From: an uncultured Eubacteriales bacterium
Lineage (GTDB): Bacteria > Bacillota > Clostridia > Oscillospirales > Oscillospiraceae
Assembly: GCA_959602365.1 (NCBI GenBank)
Contig: CAUGSS010000009.1
Coordinates: 28,260 to 92,259 of the forward strand
Reading direction: 5' to 3'
Length of the DNA stretch: 64,000 nt
This document shows positions 32,081-39,380 of the stretch, one piece after another. The translations under genes were made by a program, and so were the position numbers. How positions within the stretch are numbered: the first letter of the stretch is position 1; each line of letters starts with the position of its first letter. The notes below the pieces were generated by a model, which did no database searches, was not told the origin of the DNA, and worked only from the letters and a program-made list of their open reading frames with translations.

Positions 32081-32950
32081 TCAGCCCTCAAATTCGATGA
32101 CGTAGCCCACGGCGCCGGACACCGAGGGCAGGGCCGCAATCAGGTCGCCGCGCTGGTCGTTAAAGGTCCAGCCGCTGCCCTCCACATTCCACATGCAGAG
32201 CACATCCTCCTGCGTCCCGTCCTCATCCTGGCCCGAGGGCTCCCCGGGATACCAGGCGGAAAAGCTCCAGTCCTCTCCGGTAATCCAGCAGTCGGCGCCG
32301 CTCCAGCCCCCGCCGCCAAGCCGGGCCCCCAGCCACAGATAGCGCACCCCGGTCTCCGCGGCGGCCTGATCTGCGGCGGCACAAACGGCCTCATATTCCG
32401 CCTGGGAGGTGATGGTGGCCAGATAACCTCCCGCGGCGGCAGCCCGGTCATAGGCCTCCTGCCAGGTGGCGTCCTCAACCACCACCTGATAGCTGTGCCC
32501 CGCCAACGGGTCCGGGGGCGTATTCTCCAGCACCTGCTGGGCGTCCGGAGCGGTGAGCTGAAGGCTGTCCGGCCCGGGCTCGGCGGCCGGGGCGTCATCT
32601 CCGCCGCCCTGCCAGCGCTCCAGGGTGTGGGCGGAGTCCTCCGCCCCCTGGGGCGTGCCGCCCCGGCTGCCCAGCAGCAGTGCAGCGGCGAAAAACAGCA
32701 GGAAGGCCGCCAACAGGGCACTCATAACGATCATTGTCATCCTGCCCCGGTGGGCGGCGCCGGCCGACGCCGCTGCTGCCTTCCCGGCCGGCGCCGTCCG
32801 TTCATCCTGTCCGGCCCAGGCCGGCTGCACCGCCCCATCTCCGTCGGCCAGGGGTTTTTCTGTCCCCCGGACCTGTTCGGCCGCCTGGCATTGCCCGCAC
32901 AGCCGCGCTCCCTCCGGGATCTCTCGCCCGCACTCTTCACAAAAGCGCAT
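32081..32950 (-). CDS. Zinc-ribbon membrane protein with extracellular C-type lectin domain
   Basis: This 289-residue protein has a four-Cys zinc ribbon (CEECGRE, CGQCQ), a linker, one membrane helix at about 71-95 (ending FFAAALLLGSR), and a C-terminal domain of about 140 residues in the C-type lectin fold: TWQEAYDRAAAAGGYLATI, YLWLGARL, WITGEDWSFSAWYPGEPSG, and WTFNDQRGD. This matches the typical lectin order, including EPSG near the carbohydrate or calcium loop. It is the first gene of the operon. ATG 32950 follows GGAG by seven bases. Confidence 0.85.
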   Translation of the reverse strand: MRFCEECGREIPEGARLCGQCQAAEQVRGTEKPLADGDGAVQPAWAGQDERTAPAGKAAAASAGAAHRGRMTMIVMSALLAAFLLFFAAALLLGSRGGTPQGAEDSAHTLERWQGGGDDAPAAEPGPDSLQLTAPDAQQVLENTPPDPLAGHSYQVVVEDATWQEAYDRAAAAGGYLATITSQAEYEAVCAAADQAAAETGVRYLWLGARLGGGGWSGADCWITGEDWSFSAWYPGEPSGQDEDGTQEDVLCMWNVEGSGWTFNDQRGDLIAALPSVSGAVGYVIEFEG

Positions 32951-33010
32951 CTCTCTGCTCCTCTCCCCGGTCCCGGCTCCGGCCGGGTTCACATCTTGTT
33001 CACAGTTTAT

Positions 33011-33039
33011 ATTATAGATTTCCCCGCCCGGCCACGCAA
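33011..33039 (-). promoter_or_regulatory. Promoter of the zinc-ribbon/nuclease/ATPase operon
   Basis: On the minus strand TTGCGT (33039-33034) and a perfect TATAAT (33016-33011) are 17 bases apart, about 60 bases before the lectin-domain gene. It is the only strong promoter I see upstream of the ten-gene run. Confidence 0.7.
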
Positions 33040-33112
33040 CCGGGTTTTTGTTTTTTTATTCCTTTTTCACCCATTGCAATCGGATTTTAACCGAACTTTC
33101 ATGGGGAAGCGT

Positions 33113-33142
33113 TTGACAGGCGGGAAGGGGCTAACGTATAAT
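33113..33142 (+). promoter_or_regulatory. Promoter of the RyR-domain membrane protein gene
   Basis: A perfect TTGACA (33113-33118) and a perfect TATAAT (33137-33142) are 18 bases apart, 41 bases before the start. It is divergent from the operon promoter at 33011. Confidence 0.85.
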
Positions 33143-33182
33143 GGGTTTTAACAGCCCGCCTGGGGCCGGATTTTGAGATGAG

Positions 33183-34949
33183 ATGGGGAACGCTGTTATG
33201 GTACTGCTGGGTTATATCGTGGGAATCATCGTCATCGTCCTCTGTATGCGACGCCGCAGAGAGGGGCTGCGCAGCGCTGTGCTGCTGGGCTATAATTTCC
33301 TGTTTGTGGCGGCCATCAGCTTCTCTCTGCTCTACACCCCGGGGCTGAGTGGGCCGGAACTGATCCGGGTGATGCTGCTGAGCATCTATCAGGCGCCTAT
33401 GATTATGGGCTTTCAGATGGGGTTGGAGGAATTTACCCAGCTGCAATATGTGGTCATCTTTGTCTGTGCCTCCATCTACACCATCCGCACCGTGGCTCAG
33501 GCCCTGTTCCGCCGGTTTTTCAATGACATGAGGCTGCGCATGCGGGTGCGGCGCAGCAAAGAGGTCTACCTGATCTTCGGTGAACTGACCGACGCCCAGG
33601 CCCTGATTGAGGACATCCAGCGCACCGTCCCCCGGGCGGCCATCCTGTACCTGGATCCCAATCCGGACAGCGACGACATGCTGCCCATCTCCGGCGCGCT
33701 GACCACCGATTGGAAACACCTGCTGCGACTGGCGCCGGGACATGAGTACCACGCAGTGCTGCTGCCCGAGCCCAATCACGAAAACCTGAGCCTGCTGCGC
33801 CGGCTGGAACAGCTGGGGGAGCGGCTGCCCAACCTGCACGTCACCGCCTTTTTGGATCCGGGCCTGCTCCGCCTGGAGGATCTGGACTTCACCCACCTGG
33901 ACGCCTGGCTGGTCTCCCGGGAACAGCTGCTCGCGCAAAGCCATCTGAACGGACATCTGCCCATCACCTGGCTCAAAGAGCAAGGCCGGGGCAGAGAAAT
34001 CGGGCATGTGTTCGTGCCCGACCGGCCGTTCTCCCTGTGCGTGGTGGGTTTTGGGCCCTTGAGCCAGGAATTCCTGCTCACCACCTATGAGAACACCGCC
34101 TTTGAGACAGCCGCCCCCGACGGGCGGGGGCTGGACGCCCTGATTGTCTCCGAAGACCTGCCCCGCTGCCAGGGAGCCTTCTTCCGGGACTTTCCCCAGC
34201 TCTCCCGCCACCCCGGCCTGACCTGGCTGAACCACGGGGCGGAGGAGGAGGCCTTCTTTGACGCCCTGGAGCCCCGCTTGGGCAGCCTGGACCAGATCTT
34301 TATCGACACCGGAGACACCGCCCGGAACATCAGCACCGCCCTGCGGCTGCTGCGGCTGTGCCGTCGGAGGGCGGTCGCCCCCCTGCCCCAGCTGGTGGTC
34401 GCCCTCCACGAGGACGCCCCGGGCAGCGCGGAGCTGCTCTCCAGCGTGGACTGCGTCACCTTCCTGCAGGACAACCGCACTCAGTTTACACTGGAGGAGC
34501 TGATCCGCCGCCGGGCCGACCGGGAGGCCCAGGCACTGCACCGGCGCTATCAGAGCGCCAACGGCTCCGCCCCCGATTGGCACAAAATGGGCACCTTCCT
34601 TCAGGCCTCCAACCGGGCGGTGCTCTGGGACATCCCCAACAAGCTGGCCCTGGCCGGGGACCTGTCCGGCCTGTCCCAGCAGGAGCGGGAGCAGGTTTAC
34701 TGGCGCATTGCCCGCTATGAGCACCGGCGCTGGAACGCCTTCCACTTCAGCCGGGGCTGGGTTCCGCTGAGGGTGGAGGAGCTCTCTGAGCAGGAACGGG
34801 CCCAGTGCAAGACCAAGCACGCCGACGAGCGCCGCCACATCTGTCTGGTGGACTGGGAGGAACTGGACGCGCTGCCCCAGTCTGAGCCCGGGATTCTGAA
34901 ATTTTACGACTATGAAAATGTGGCCCATGTCTTTGAGCGGAAGTCCTGA
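33183..34949 (+). CDS. Membrane protein with Rossmann-like region and C-terminal RyR-like domain
   Basis: This 588-residue protein has three or four hydrophobic helices in residues 6-110, followed by a cytoplasmic stretch that opens KEVYLIFGELTDAQALIEDI, like a TrkA-N/RCK nucleotide-binding fold, and contains a second Rossmann-like start, FSLCVVGFGPLSQEF. The C-terminus has ARYEHRRWNAFHFSRGW and RRHICLVDWEEL, matching the RyR domain pattern. RyR domains with Rossmann and membrane parts occur in bacterial nucleotide-linked signalling and defence proteins. No potassium-channel selectivity motif is seen. ATG 33198 (after GGGGA) is an alternative start. Confidence 0.7.
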   Translation: MGNAVMVLLGYIVGIIVIVLCMRRRREGLRSAVLLGYNFLFVAAISFSLLYTPGLSGPELIRVMLLSIYQAPMIMGFQMGLEEFTQLQYVVIFVCASIYTIRTVAQALFRRFFNDMRLRMRVRRSKEVYLIFGELTDAQALIEDIQRTVPRAAILYLDPNPDSDDMLPISGALTTDWKHLLRLAPGHEYHAVLLPEPNHENLSLLRRLEQLGERLPNLHVTAFLDPGLLRLEDLDFTHLDAWLVSREQLLAQSHLNGHLPITWLKEQGRGREIGHVFVPDRPFSLCVVGFGPLSQEFLLTTYENTAFETAAPDGRGLDALIVSEDLPRCQGAFFRDFPQLSRHPGLTWLNHGAEEEAFFDALEPRLGSLDQIFIDTGDTARNISTALRLLRLCRRRAVAPLPQLVVALHEDAPGSAELLSSVDCVTFLQDNRTQFTLEELIRRRADREAQALHRRYQSANGSAPDWHKMGTFLQASNRAVLWDIPNKLALAGDLSGLSQQEREQVYWRIARYEHRRWNAFHFSRGWVPLRVEELSEQERAQCKTKHADERRHICLVDWEELDALPQSEPGILKFYDYENVAHVFERKS

Positions 34950-34978
34950 CCCGATTCCAGCACTTCTTTTATAAAATG

Positions 34979-35012
34979 CCGCCCCGCGGAGCGCTCCGCG
35001 GGGCGGTTTTTT
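34979..35012 (+). terminator. Rho-independent terminator after the RyR-domain gene
   Basis: A long perfect GC hairpin (CCGCCCCGCGGAGC pairing with its complement) is followed by six T residues. Confidence 0.93.
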
Positions 35013-35089
35013 CGACGCCGCCCGCCGCGGCAAACCATCCGGCCGCTGTAATTTGCAGGGGCGGCGGGCAATTTATATCGTAATTTGTG

Positions 35090-35118
35090 TTGACTTGTCA
35101 GTTACAAAATGCTATCGT
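35090..35118 (+). promoter_or_regulatory. Promoter of the OFA-type permease gene
   Basis: TTGACT (35090-35095) and TATCGT (35113-35118) are 17 bases apart, 46 bases before the start. Confidence 0.6.
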
Positions 35119-35164
35119 ATATATGTATGCGAATGAAAAAATATGAGAAAAAGGAGTGTTTTTC

Positions 35165-36400
35165 ATGGGACTGACCCAAGAACAGACCGCCGCCCTGACC
35201 AAGAAGCGGTGGGTCATTCTGATCGCCAGCTGTCTGATCAACCTGTGCATCGGCTCCATGTACGCCTGGAGCAGCCTGTCCGCCCCCATGGCGGTGGAGT
35301 TAGGTGTAGAGACCGGAGCCATGTCCTCCGTTTTTTCCACCTCCAATGCGGTGGGCTTTATCACCATGATCATCGGCGGCCTGCTCAATGACAAATACGG
35401 CCCCCGCTGGGTCATGTTTGTGGGCGGCCTGATGTTCGGCATCGGCATGTTCACCTGCGGCTTTGCCCAGAGCGTGGGCAATCTGATGGTCAGCTACGGC
35501 ATCGTGCTGGGCCTGGGCCTGAGCCTGGTTTACGGCTGCACCATCAGCAACACCATCAAGTTCTTCCCCGACAAGCGGGGCATGGTGGGCGGCATGACCA
35601 CCGCCTTCTACGGCATCAGCTCGGTTATCTTTGCCCCCATCGCCACTGGCCTGAGCGGCGCCTTTGGCCCCCGGAATACCTTCCGGATTCTGGGTGTGGT
35701 CTTCCTGGTCATCATCTGCGCCGGCTCCTTCATCATGCAGAAGTGCCCCGCCGGCTTCGCCCCCACCGGCTATGTGGCCCCGGTGACCACTTCGGTCAAA
35801 AAAGTGGAGGACAAAACGCCGCTGCAGATGCTCAAGATGCCCATCTTCTATGTCATGCTGCTGATGCTGACCTGCGGCGGCACCTTCGGCATGATGATCA
35901 TCTCCAATGCCAAGGGACTGGCGGAAAACATTGCGCTGGTAGCCAACGGTACTCTGTATGTCTCCATCCTGTGTCTGTTCAACACCGCCGGGCGGCTGGT
36001 GGCGGGCACCCTCAGCGACAAGCTGGGCCGCATCAACACCCTGACCGTGGCCCTGATCATCGCCCTGGCGGGTCTGGCTGTGCTGCTGCTGGCCACCAAC
36101 ACCGCCTCTCTGGCGCTGCTGGTGCTGGGCCTGGTGCTCATCGGCATCTGCTTCGGCACCTTCATGGGTGTATTCCCCGGCTTCTGCACCGACCAATTCG
36201 GTACCAAGAACAACACGGTGAACTACGGCATCATGTGGATCGGTTTCTGCCTGGCGGGCATTGTGGGCCCCACCATTCTGAGCTCGGTCTACTCCGCCAC
36301 CGGCACCTATGTGATGGCCTTCGTCATCTCTATCTGCATCGCCGTGGTGGGACTGATCCTCACCTTCGTCTATCGGGCGATGAACAAAAAAGCCGCCTAA
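35165..36400 (+). CDS. OFA-type MFS transporter (oxalate/formate antiporter family)
   Basis: This 411-residue permease has 12 predicted helices. The first reads RWVILIASCLINLCIGSMYAWSSLS, typical of the OFA family, and the loop after helix 2 has DKYGPRW. The mid-protein segment GMVGGMTTAFYGISSV also fits. Substrates in this family are small organic acids such as oxalate, formate or pyruvate, so the exact solute is open. ATG 35165 follows AAGGAG by eight bases. Confidence 0.88.
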   Translation: MGLTQEQTAALTKKRWVILIASCLINLCIGSMYAWSSLSAPMAVELGVETGAMSSVFSTSNAVGFITMIIGGLLNDKYGPRWVMFVGGLMFGIGMFTCGFAQSVGNLMVSYGIVLGLGLSLVYGCTISNTIKFFPDKRGMVGGMTTAFYGISSVIFAPIATGLSGAFGPRNTFRILGVVFLVIICAGSFIMQKCPAGFAPTGYVAPVTTSVKKVEDKTPLQMLKMPIFYVMLLMLTCGGTFGMMIISNAKGLAENIALVANGTLYVSILCLFNTAGRLVAGTLSDKLGRINTLTVALIIALAGLAVLLLATNTASLALLVLGLVLIGICFGTFMGVFPGFCTDQFGTKNNTVNYGIMWIGFCLAGIVGPTILSSVYSATGTYVMAFVISICIAVVGLILTFVYRAMNKKAA

Positions 36401-36408
36401 ATGGCCGA

Positions 36409-36557
36409 CGGGGCTGTTGCAACTCCTGCAACAGCCCCGTTTTTTGTCATCCCGGGCGCCCTGCCTTTTGTCATCCTGAGCGCCAGCGAAGGATCTTTTC
36501 CCGGCAGTTCTCCCCCTGGAAAAAGATGCTTCGCTCCCTGGGGCACAGAATGGCAAA
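36409..36557. repeat. Composite intergenic element, copy A: terminator hairpin joined to a palindromic repeat
   Basis: The first part (36409-36446) is a strong Rho-independent terminator for the permease gene: a GGGGCTGTTGCA stem followed by six T residues. The second part (36466-36557) is an imperfect palindrome whose ends are TTTTGTCATCCTGAGCG and the complement of TTTGCCATTCTGTGCC. Inside are GCGAAGGATCTTTTCC and, inverted, GCGAAGCATCTTTTTCC. Copy B at 59290 has the same two parts in the opposite orientation. It looks like a small non-coding repeat family. Confidence 0.85.
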
Positions 36558-36607
36558 CTCACTTTGTTTTGCAACACTCCCGTTTTTATTCCAAGGAGGG
36601 ATAGGCC

Positions 36608-36943
36608 ATGGAATATTCTCTGTACAAGCTGGAGATCTTTGTTCCCCCGGAGGCTTTTGCGCCGGTGCGGCAGGCCCTGTTCTCGGTGGACGCCGGTCAC
36701 ATCGGCAATTATGACCGCTGCCTGAGCTGGTCGCCGGTAAAAAGCTGCTGGCGGCCCCTGGAGGGGACCCGGCCCTATCTGGGGCAGGAGGGCGAGCTCC
36801 AGGAGGCGGAGGAGATCAAGGTGGAGGTGAGCTGCAAGGGGGAGCGGCTGGAGGAGACCCTCCGGGCCGTCCGGGCCGTCCACCCCTATGAGGAGCCGGT
36901 CATCAACGTGCTCCCCCTGCTGGCCACCGGGCTGGAGTGGTGA
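36608..36943 (+). CDS. NIF3/CutA-like PII-fold small protein
   Basis: This 111-residue protein resembles the PII/CutA-like domain that is inserted in YqfO/NIF3 proteins and also exists alone: YKLEIFVPPEAFAPVRQALFSVDAGHIGNYD at the start and VRAVHPYEEPVINVLPL at the end. It may bind metal or a small ligand. Names such as structural toxin RtxA sometimes given to homologues are misleading. It is followed by a bidirectional terminator. Confidence 0.8.
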   Translation: MEYSLYKLEIFVPPEAFAPVRQALFSVDAGHIGNYDRCLSWSPVKSCWRPLEGTRPYLGQEGELQEAEEIKVEVSCKGERLEETLRAVRAVHPYEEPVINVLPLLATGLEW

Positions 36944-37040
36944 CGGCGAAGATTCCCCCGTTACCTCCCCAGAAACGGCCCAAATCGCAAAGCTCTCCCT
37001 GATGAACTTCTCGGCGGTATTCGCCACCGCTTCCATCGGC

Positions 37041-37083
37041 AAAAAACGGCGGTCTGCCCCCTTTGGGGCAGACCGCCGTTTTT
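37041..37083. terminator. Bidirectional terminator between the NIF3-like gene and tyrA
   Basis: A perfect GC stem (GGCGGTCTGCCCC with its complement) is flanked by A and T runs on both sides, so it can serve both converging genes. Confidence 0.93.
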
Positions 37084-37088
37084 CCGTC

Positions 37089-37970
37089 TCACTGAAACAG
37101 GTCCAGATCCAGGCTGACCTGTCCGGGGCCGGGCAGGTTCATCCGGCGCTTGCGGTTGGAGGAGTACTCCAGTTTGGCGGTGACCCGCTCCACATCGTGG
37201 TGCTCCAGGGCCACCCGGTAGGCGTGGATATTCTCCTCCAGCCGGATGATGACCTGGGTCAGGGCGTCGGCATTCAGGGTCATCAGCTCCTTCCACAGGG
37301 GCACGTCCAGGGCGGCCACCCGGGTGCAGTCCCGGAAGGAGCCCCCCTCAAAGCCCTTGCACTGGAACAGCTCCGCGTCGTCGCACACCGACAGGGCGAT
37401 GATGTGCATCAGCTGGCTGGTGTAGGCGATGATCTGGTCATGGCGCTCCGGCGTGGTCTGCACCACATCCGCCGCGCCGATGTAGTCCGCGATGCGCTCC
37501 ATCAGGGCCACATGCGCCGGAGCGCTCTCTGCCCGGGGGGTCAGGATAAAGTGGCAGCGCTGGAACAGCTCCGGGAAGGAGTGCTCTATGCCGGAGAACT
37601 CGGTGCCCGCCATGGGGTGGCAGCCGATAAAATCCACCTGGGGGGGCAGCACCTGGGCGGCCTTCATGATGGCGGTCTTGATGCCGCACACGTCGGTGAC
37701 CAGGCTGCCCGGCCGGAACACCTCCCGATAATCCCGCAAATAGCGCACCACCGTGCTGGGGGCGGTGCACAGGAAGGTCACGTCCGCCTCGGCCAGGGCC
37801 TGGGCGGCATCCAGCGTCCCCCGGTCGCACACGCCGTGCTCCCGGGCATAGTCCAACGTCTCCTGACGGCGGGCCACCCCCACCACTTCATAGTCCTCAA
37901 AGCCCCGCAGGGCGGCGGCCAGGGAGCCGCCGATCAGCCCCAGGCCCACAATGGCAATGACTTTTTTCAT
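37089..37970 (-). CDS. tyrA: Prephenate dehydrogenase
   Basis: This 293-residue enzyme of tyrosine synthesis has the NAD-binding opening IAIVGLGLIGGSLA, VTDVCGIKTAIM, the catalytic-site HPMAGTEFSGIEHS, and QIIAYTSQLMHIIA near residue 180, all characteristic of TyrA. It has no fused chorismate mutase or ACT domain. GGAGGAGGAG precedes the ATG. Confidence 0.95.
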   Translation of the reverse strand: MKKVIAIVGLGLIGGSLAAALRGFEDYEVVGVARRQETLDYAREHGVCDRGTLDAAQALAEADVTFLCTAPSTVVRYLRDYREVFRPGSLVTDVCGIKTAIMKAAQVLPPQVDFIGCHPMAGTEFSGIEHSFPELFQRCHFILTPRAESAPAHVALMERIADYIGAADVVQTTPERHDQIIAYTSQLMHIIALSVCDDAELFQCKGFEGGSFRDCTRVAALDVPLWKELMTLNADALTQVIIRLEENIHAYRVALEHHDVERVTAKLEYSSNRKRRMNLPGPGQVSLDLDLFQ

Positions 37971-38011
37971 CGTCTCTCCTCCTCCATGAGGCTCTGCTGT
38001 CTGTCCCCTTT

Positions 38012-38040
38012 ACTTTAGCACTTTCCATTTATAAAGTCAA
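38012..38040 (-). promoter_or_regulatory. Promoter of tyrA
   Basis: On the minus strand TTGACT (38040-38035) and TAAAGT (38017-38012) are 17 bases apart. Confidence 0.7.
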
Positions 38041-38074
38041 CCATTTCCATGCAATCGCCGCAGCCGCAGGCGAC

Positions 38075-38114
38075 AGGAAAAACAATGGCCGCCGGTTGCT
38101 GCCCGGCGGCCATG
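38075..38114 (-). terminator. Rho-independent terminator after the DUF975 gene
   Basis: An 11-base-pair stem (ATGGCCGCCGG with its complement) is followed on the minus strand by TTGTTTTTCC. Confidence 0.8.
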
Positions 38115-38189
38115 TCAAAAGCGTTCAAAGGCGTCCGCAGGCAGCGCCGCCCTCACCGGAGCGCCGGAGGGTGCAGCCCGGGGCCTTGG

Positions 38190-39233
38190 TCACTGGTTCC
38201 AGCCCTCATTGCCGTCGTCGTAGGGGGCACCGCCGTTCTGGCCCCAGGGCTGATTGGGTCCCCCCTGGTTCCAGCCGTTGGGGTCGTTGGGTCCCCAGCC
38301 GTTGGAATTGGGACCGCCCTGATTCCAGCCGTTGTTGGGTCCGCCCTGATTCCAGGTGCCGTTTCCGCCCTCTCCCACCGGCGGGGCCTGGTTGCCCAGG
38401 ACATAGAGGTAGAAGCCCGCGTCCGCCAGGGTCATATAGCAGACCAGGAACATGTTCACCGCAATATTGGCCGCCAGCGTCACCAGCGTCATCACCACGG
38501 TGGAAACGCCCGTCATCCCCTGGAAGACCAGAAGCATGGTGACCTGCTGCACCAGCATCTGAACCAAGGCCACAATCACACCGGCCAAAATCGACCAGCC
38601 CAGGAAGGACAGGTCCAGCACAAACAGCTCCATCTTGTGCCCCTGCATCATCCTCTTGCTGCGGCGGATGGCCTCCAGACAGGAGATCTCCGGATCATCC
38701 AGCAGGGCATACTCCGCCATGCGGTAGCGGTAAAGGGCAATGATGCCTGGAACGATGAACAACAGTGTCCAGAGATAGACGAACACCATCCGCAGAACGG
38801 CAACCAAAATGACTTTGCCGGCCATATGAAACTGGGAAAAGGGCGCCTGATAGCCGCCGCCCTCCATTCCCCGCATCACCCGCAGGGCATAGCTGCTGTA
38901 GCCAAAGCTCACCACCATGGAGTAGAAGCCCAGGATGAGCGCTACCAGCAGGGCCGCTGTGGCCATGGGGCCCTGGAACAGGGCCATGATCTGCTGGGTC
39001 AGGGCATTCATGGAGCCCTGGCTGATCTCGCCGCCGTTCTCCATGATTGTATTAAACCAATTGAGATACAGGGCATCCACCTGGTCCACCGGATTGGGCA
39101 GGAACAGCCCCACCACGGTGGCCAAAGCGGTGGTGGCCAACAGGAAAATCAGGGTCACCATATAAGCCGGCGGATTTCCCTGGGTGACCAGGTGCTTGGC
39201 CCGGCGTTTCAGTGCGCCTCTGTCAAAATACAT
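38190..39233 (-). CDS. DUF975 family membrane protein with Asn/Gly-rich tail
   Basis: This 347-residue protein has about six hydrophobic helices and the DUF975 pattern: the opening FDRGALKRRAKHLV, FVYLWTLLFIVPGIIALYRYRMAEYALLDDP, and CLEAIRRSKRMMQGHK. The last 50 residues are hydrophilic and repeat NGWNQGGPN-like units. The function of the family is unknown. ATG 39233 follows AAAGGAGG; a longer open frame is not supported. Confidence 0.85.
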   Translation of the reverse strand: MYFDRGALKRRAKHLVTQGNPPAYMVTLIFLLATTALATVVGLFLPNPVDQVDALYLNWFNTIMENGGEISQGSMNALTQQIMALFQGPMATAALLVALILGFYSMVVSFGYSSYALRVMRGMEGGGYQAPFSQFHMAGKVILVAVLRMVFVYLWTLLFIVPGIIALYRYRMAEYALLDDPEISCLEAIRRSKRMMQGHKMELFVLDLSFLGWSILAGVIVALVQMLVQQVTMLLVFQGMTGVSTVVMTLVTLAANIAVNMFLVCYMTLADAGFYLYVLGNQAPPVGEGGNGTWNQGGPNNGWNQGGPNSNGWGPNDPNGWNQGGPNQPWGQNGGAPYDDGNEGWNQ

Positions 39234-39265
39234 ATGCAGCGCCTCCTTTTCTCTATGTGGAGTGT

Positions 39266-39294
39266 AGTATACCACACCAGACCGAACTTAGCAA
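39266..39294 (-). promoter_or_regulatory. Promoter of the DUF975 gene
   Basis: On the minus strand TTGCTA (39294-39289) and TATACT (39271-39266) are 17 bases apart. Confidence 0.75.
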
Positions 39295-39310
39295 TGCGCC
39301 GTTTTTCAAA

Positions 39311-39350
39311 TAAAAGGAAAACAGGGCCCGCCGCAGTGCGGCGGGCCCTG
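39311..39350 (-). terminator. Terminator of the flavoprotein/Fe-S operon
   Basis: A 14-base-pair GC stem (39322-39335 with 39337-39350) is followed on the minus strand by TTTTCCTTTTA. Confidence 0.85.
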
Positions 39351-39380
39351 ATCCGGGTGGATGGAAACGAAAGGCGGTCC

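Noticed and set aside
33099..35033. A minus-strand open frame of 644 residues opposite the RyR-domain gene.
   Set aside because: The plus-strand gene has a near-perfect promoter, membrane helices and domain motifs; the minus frame has none.
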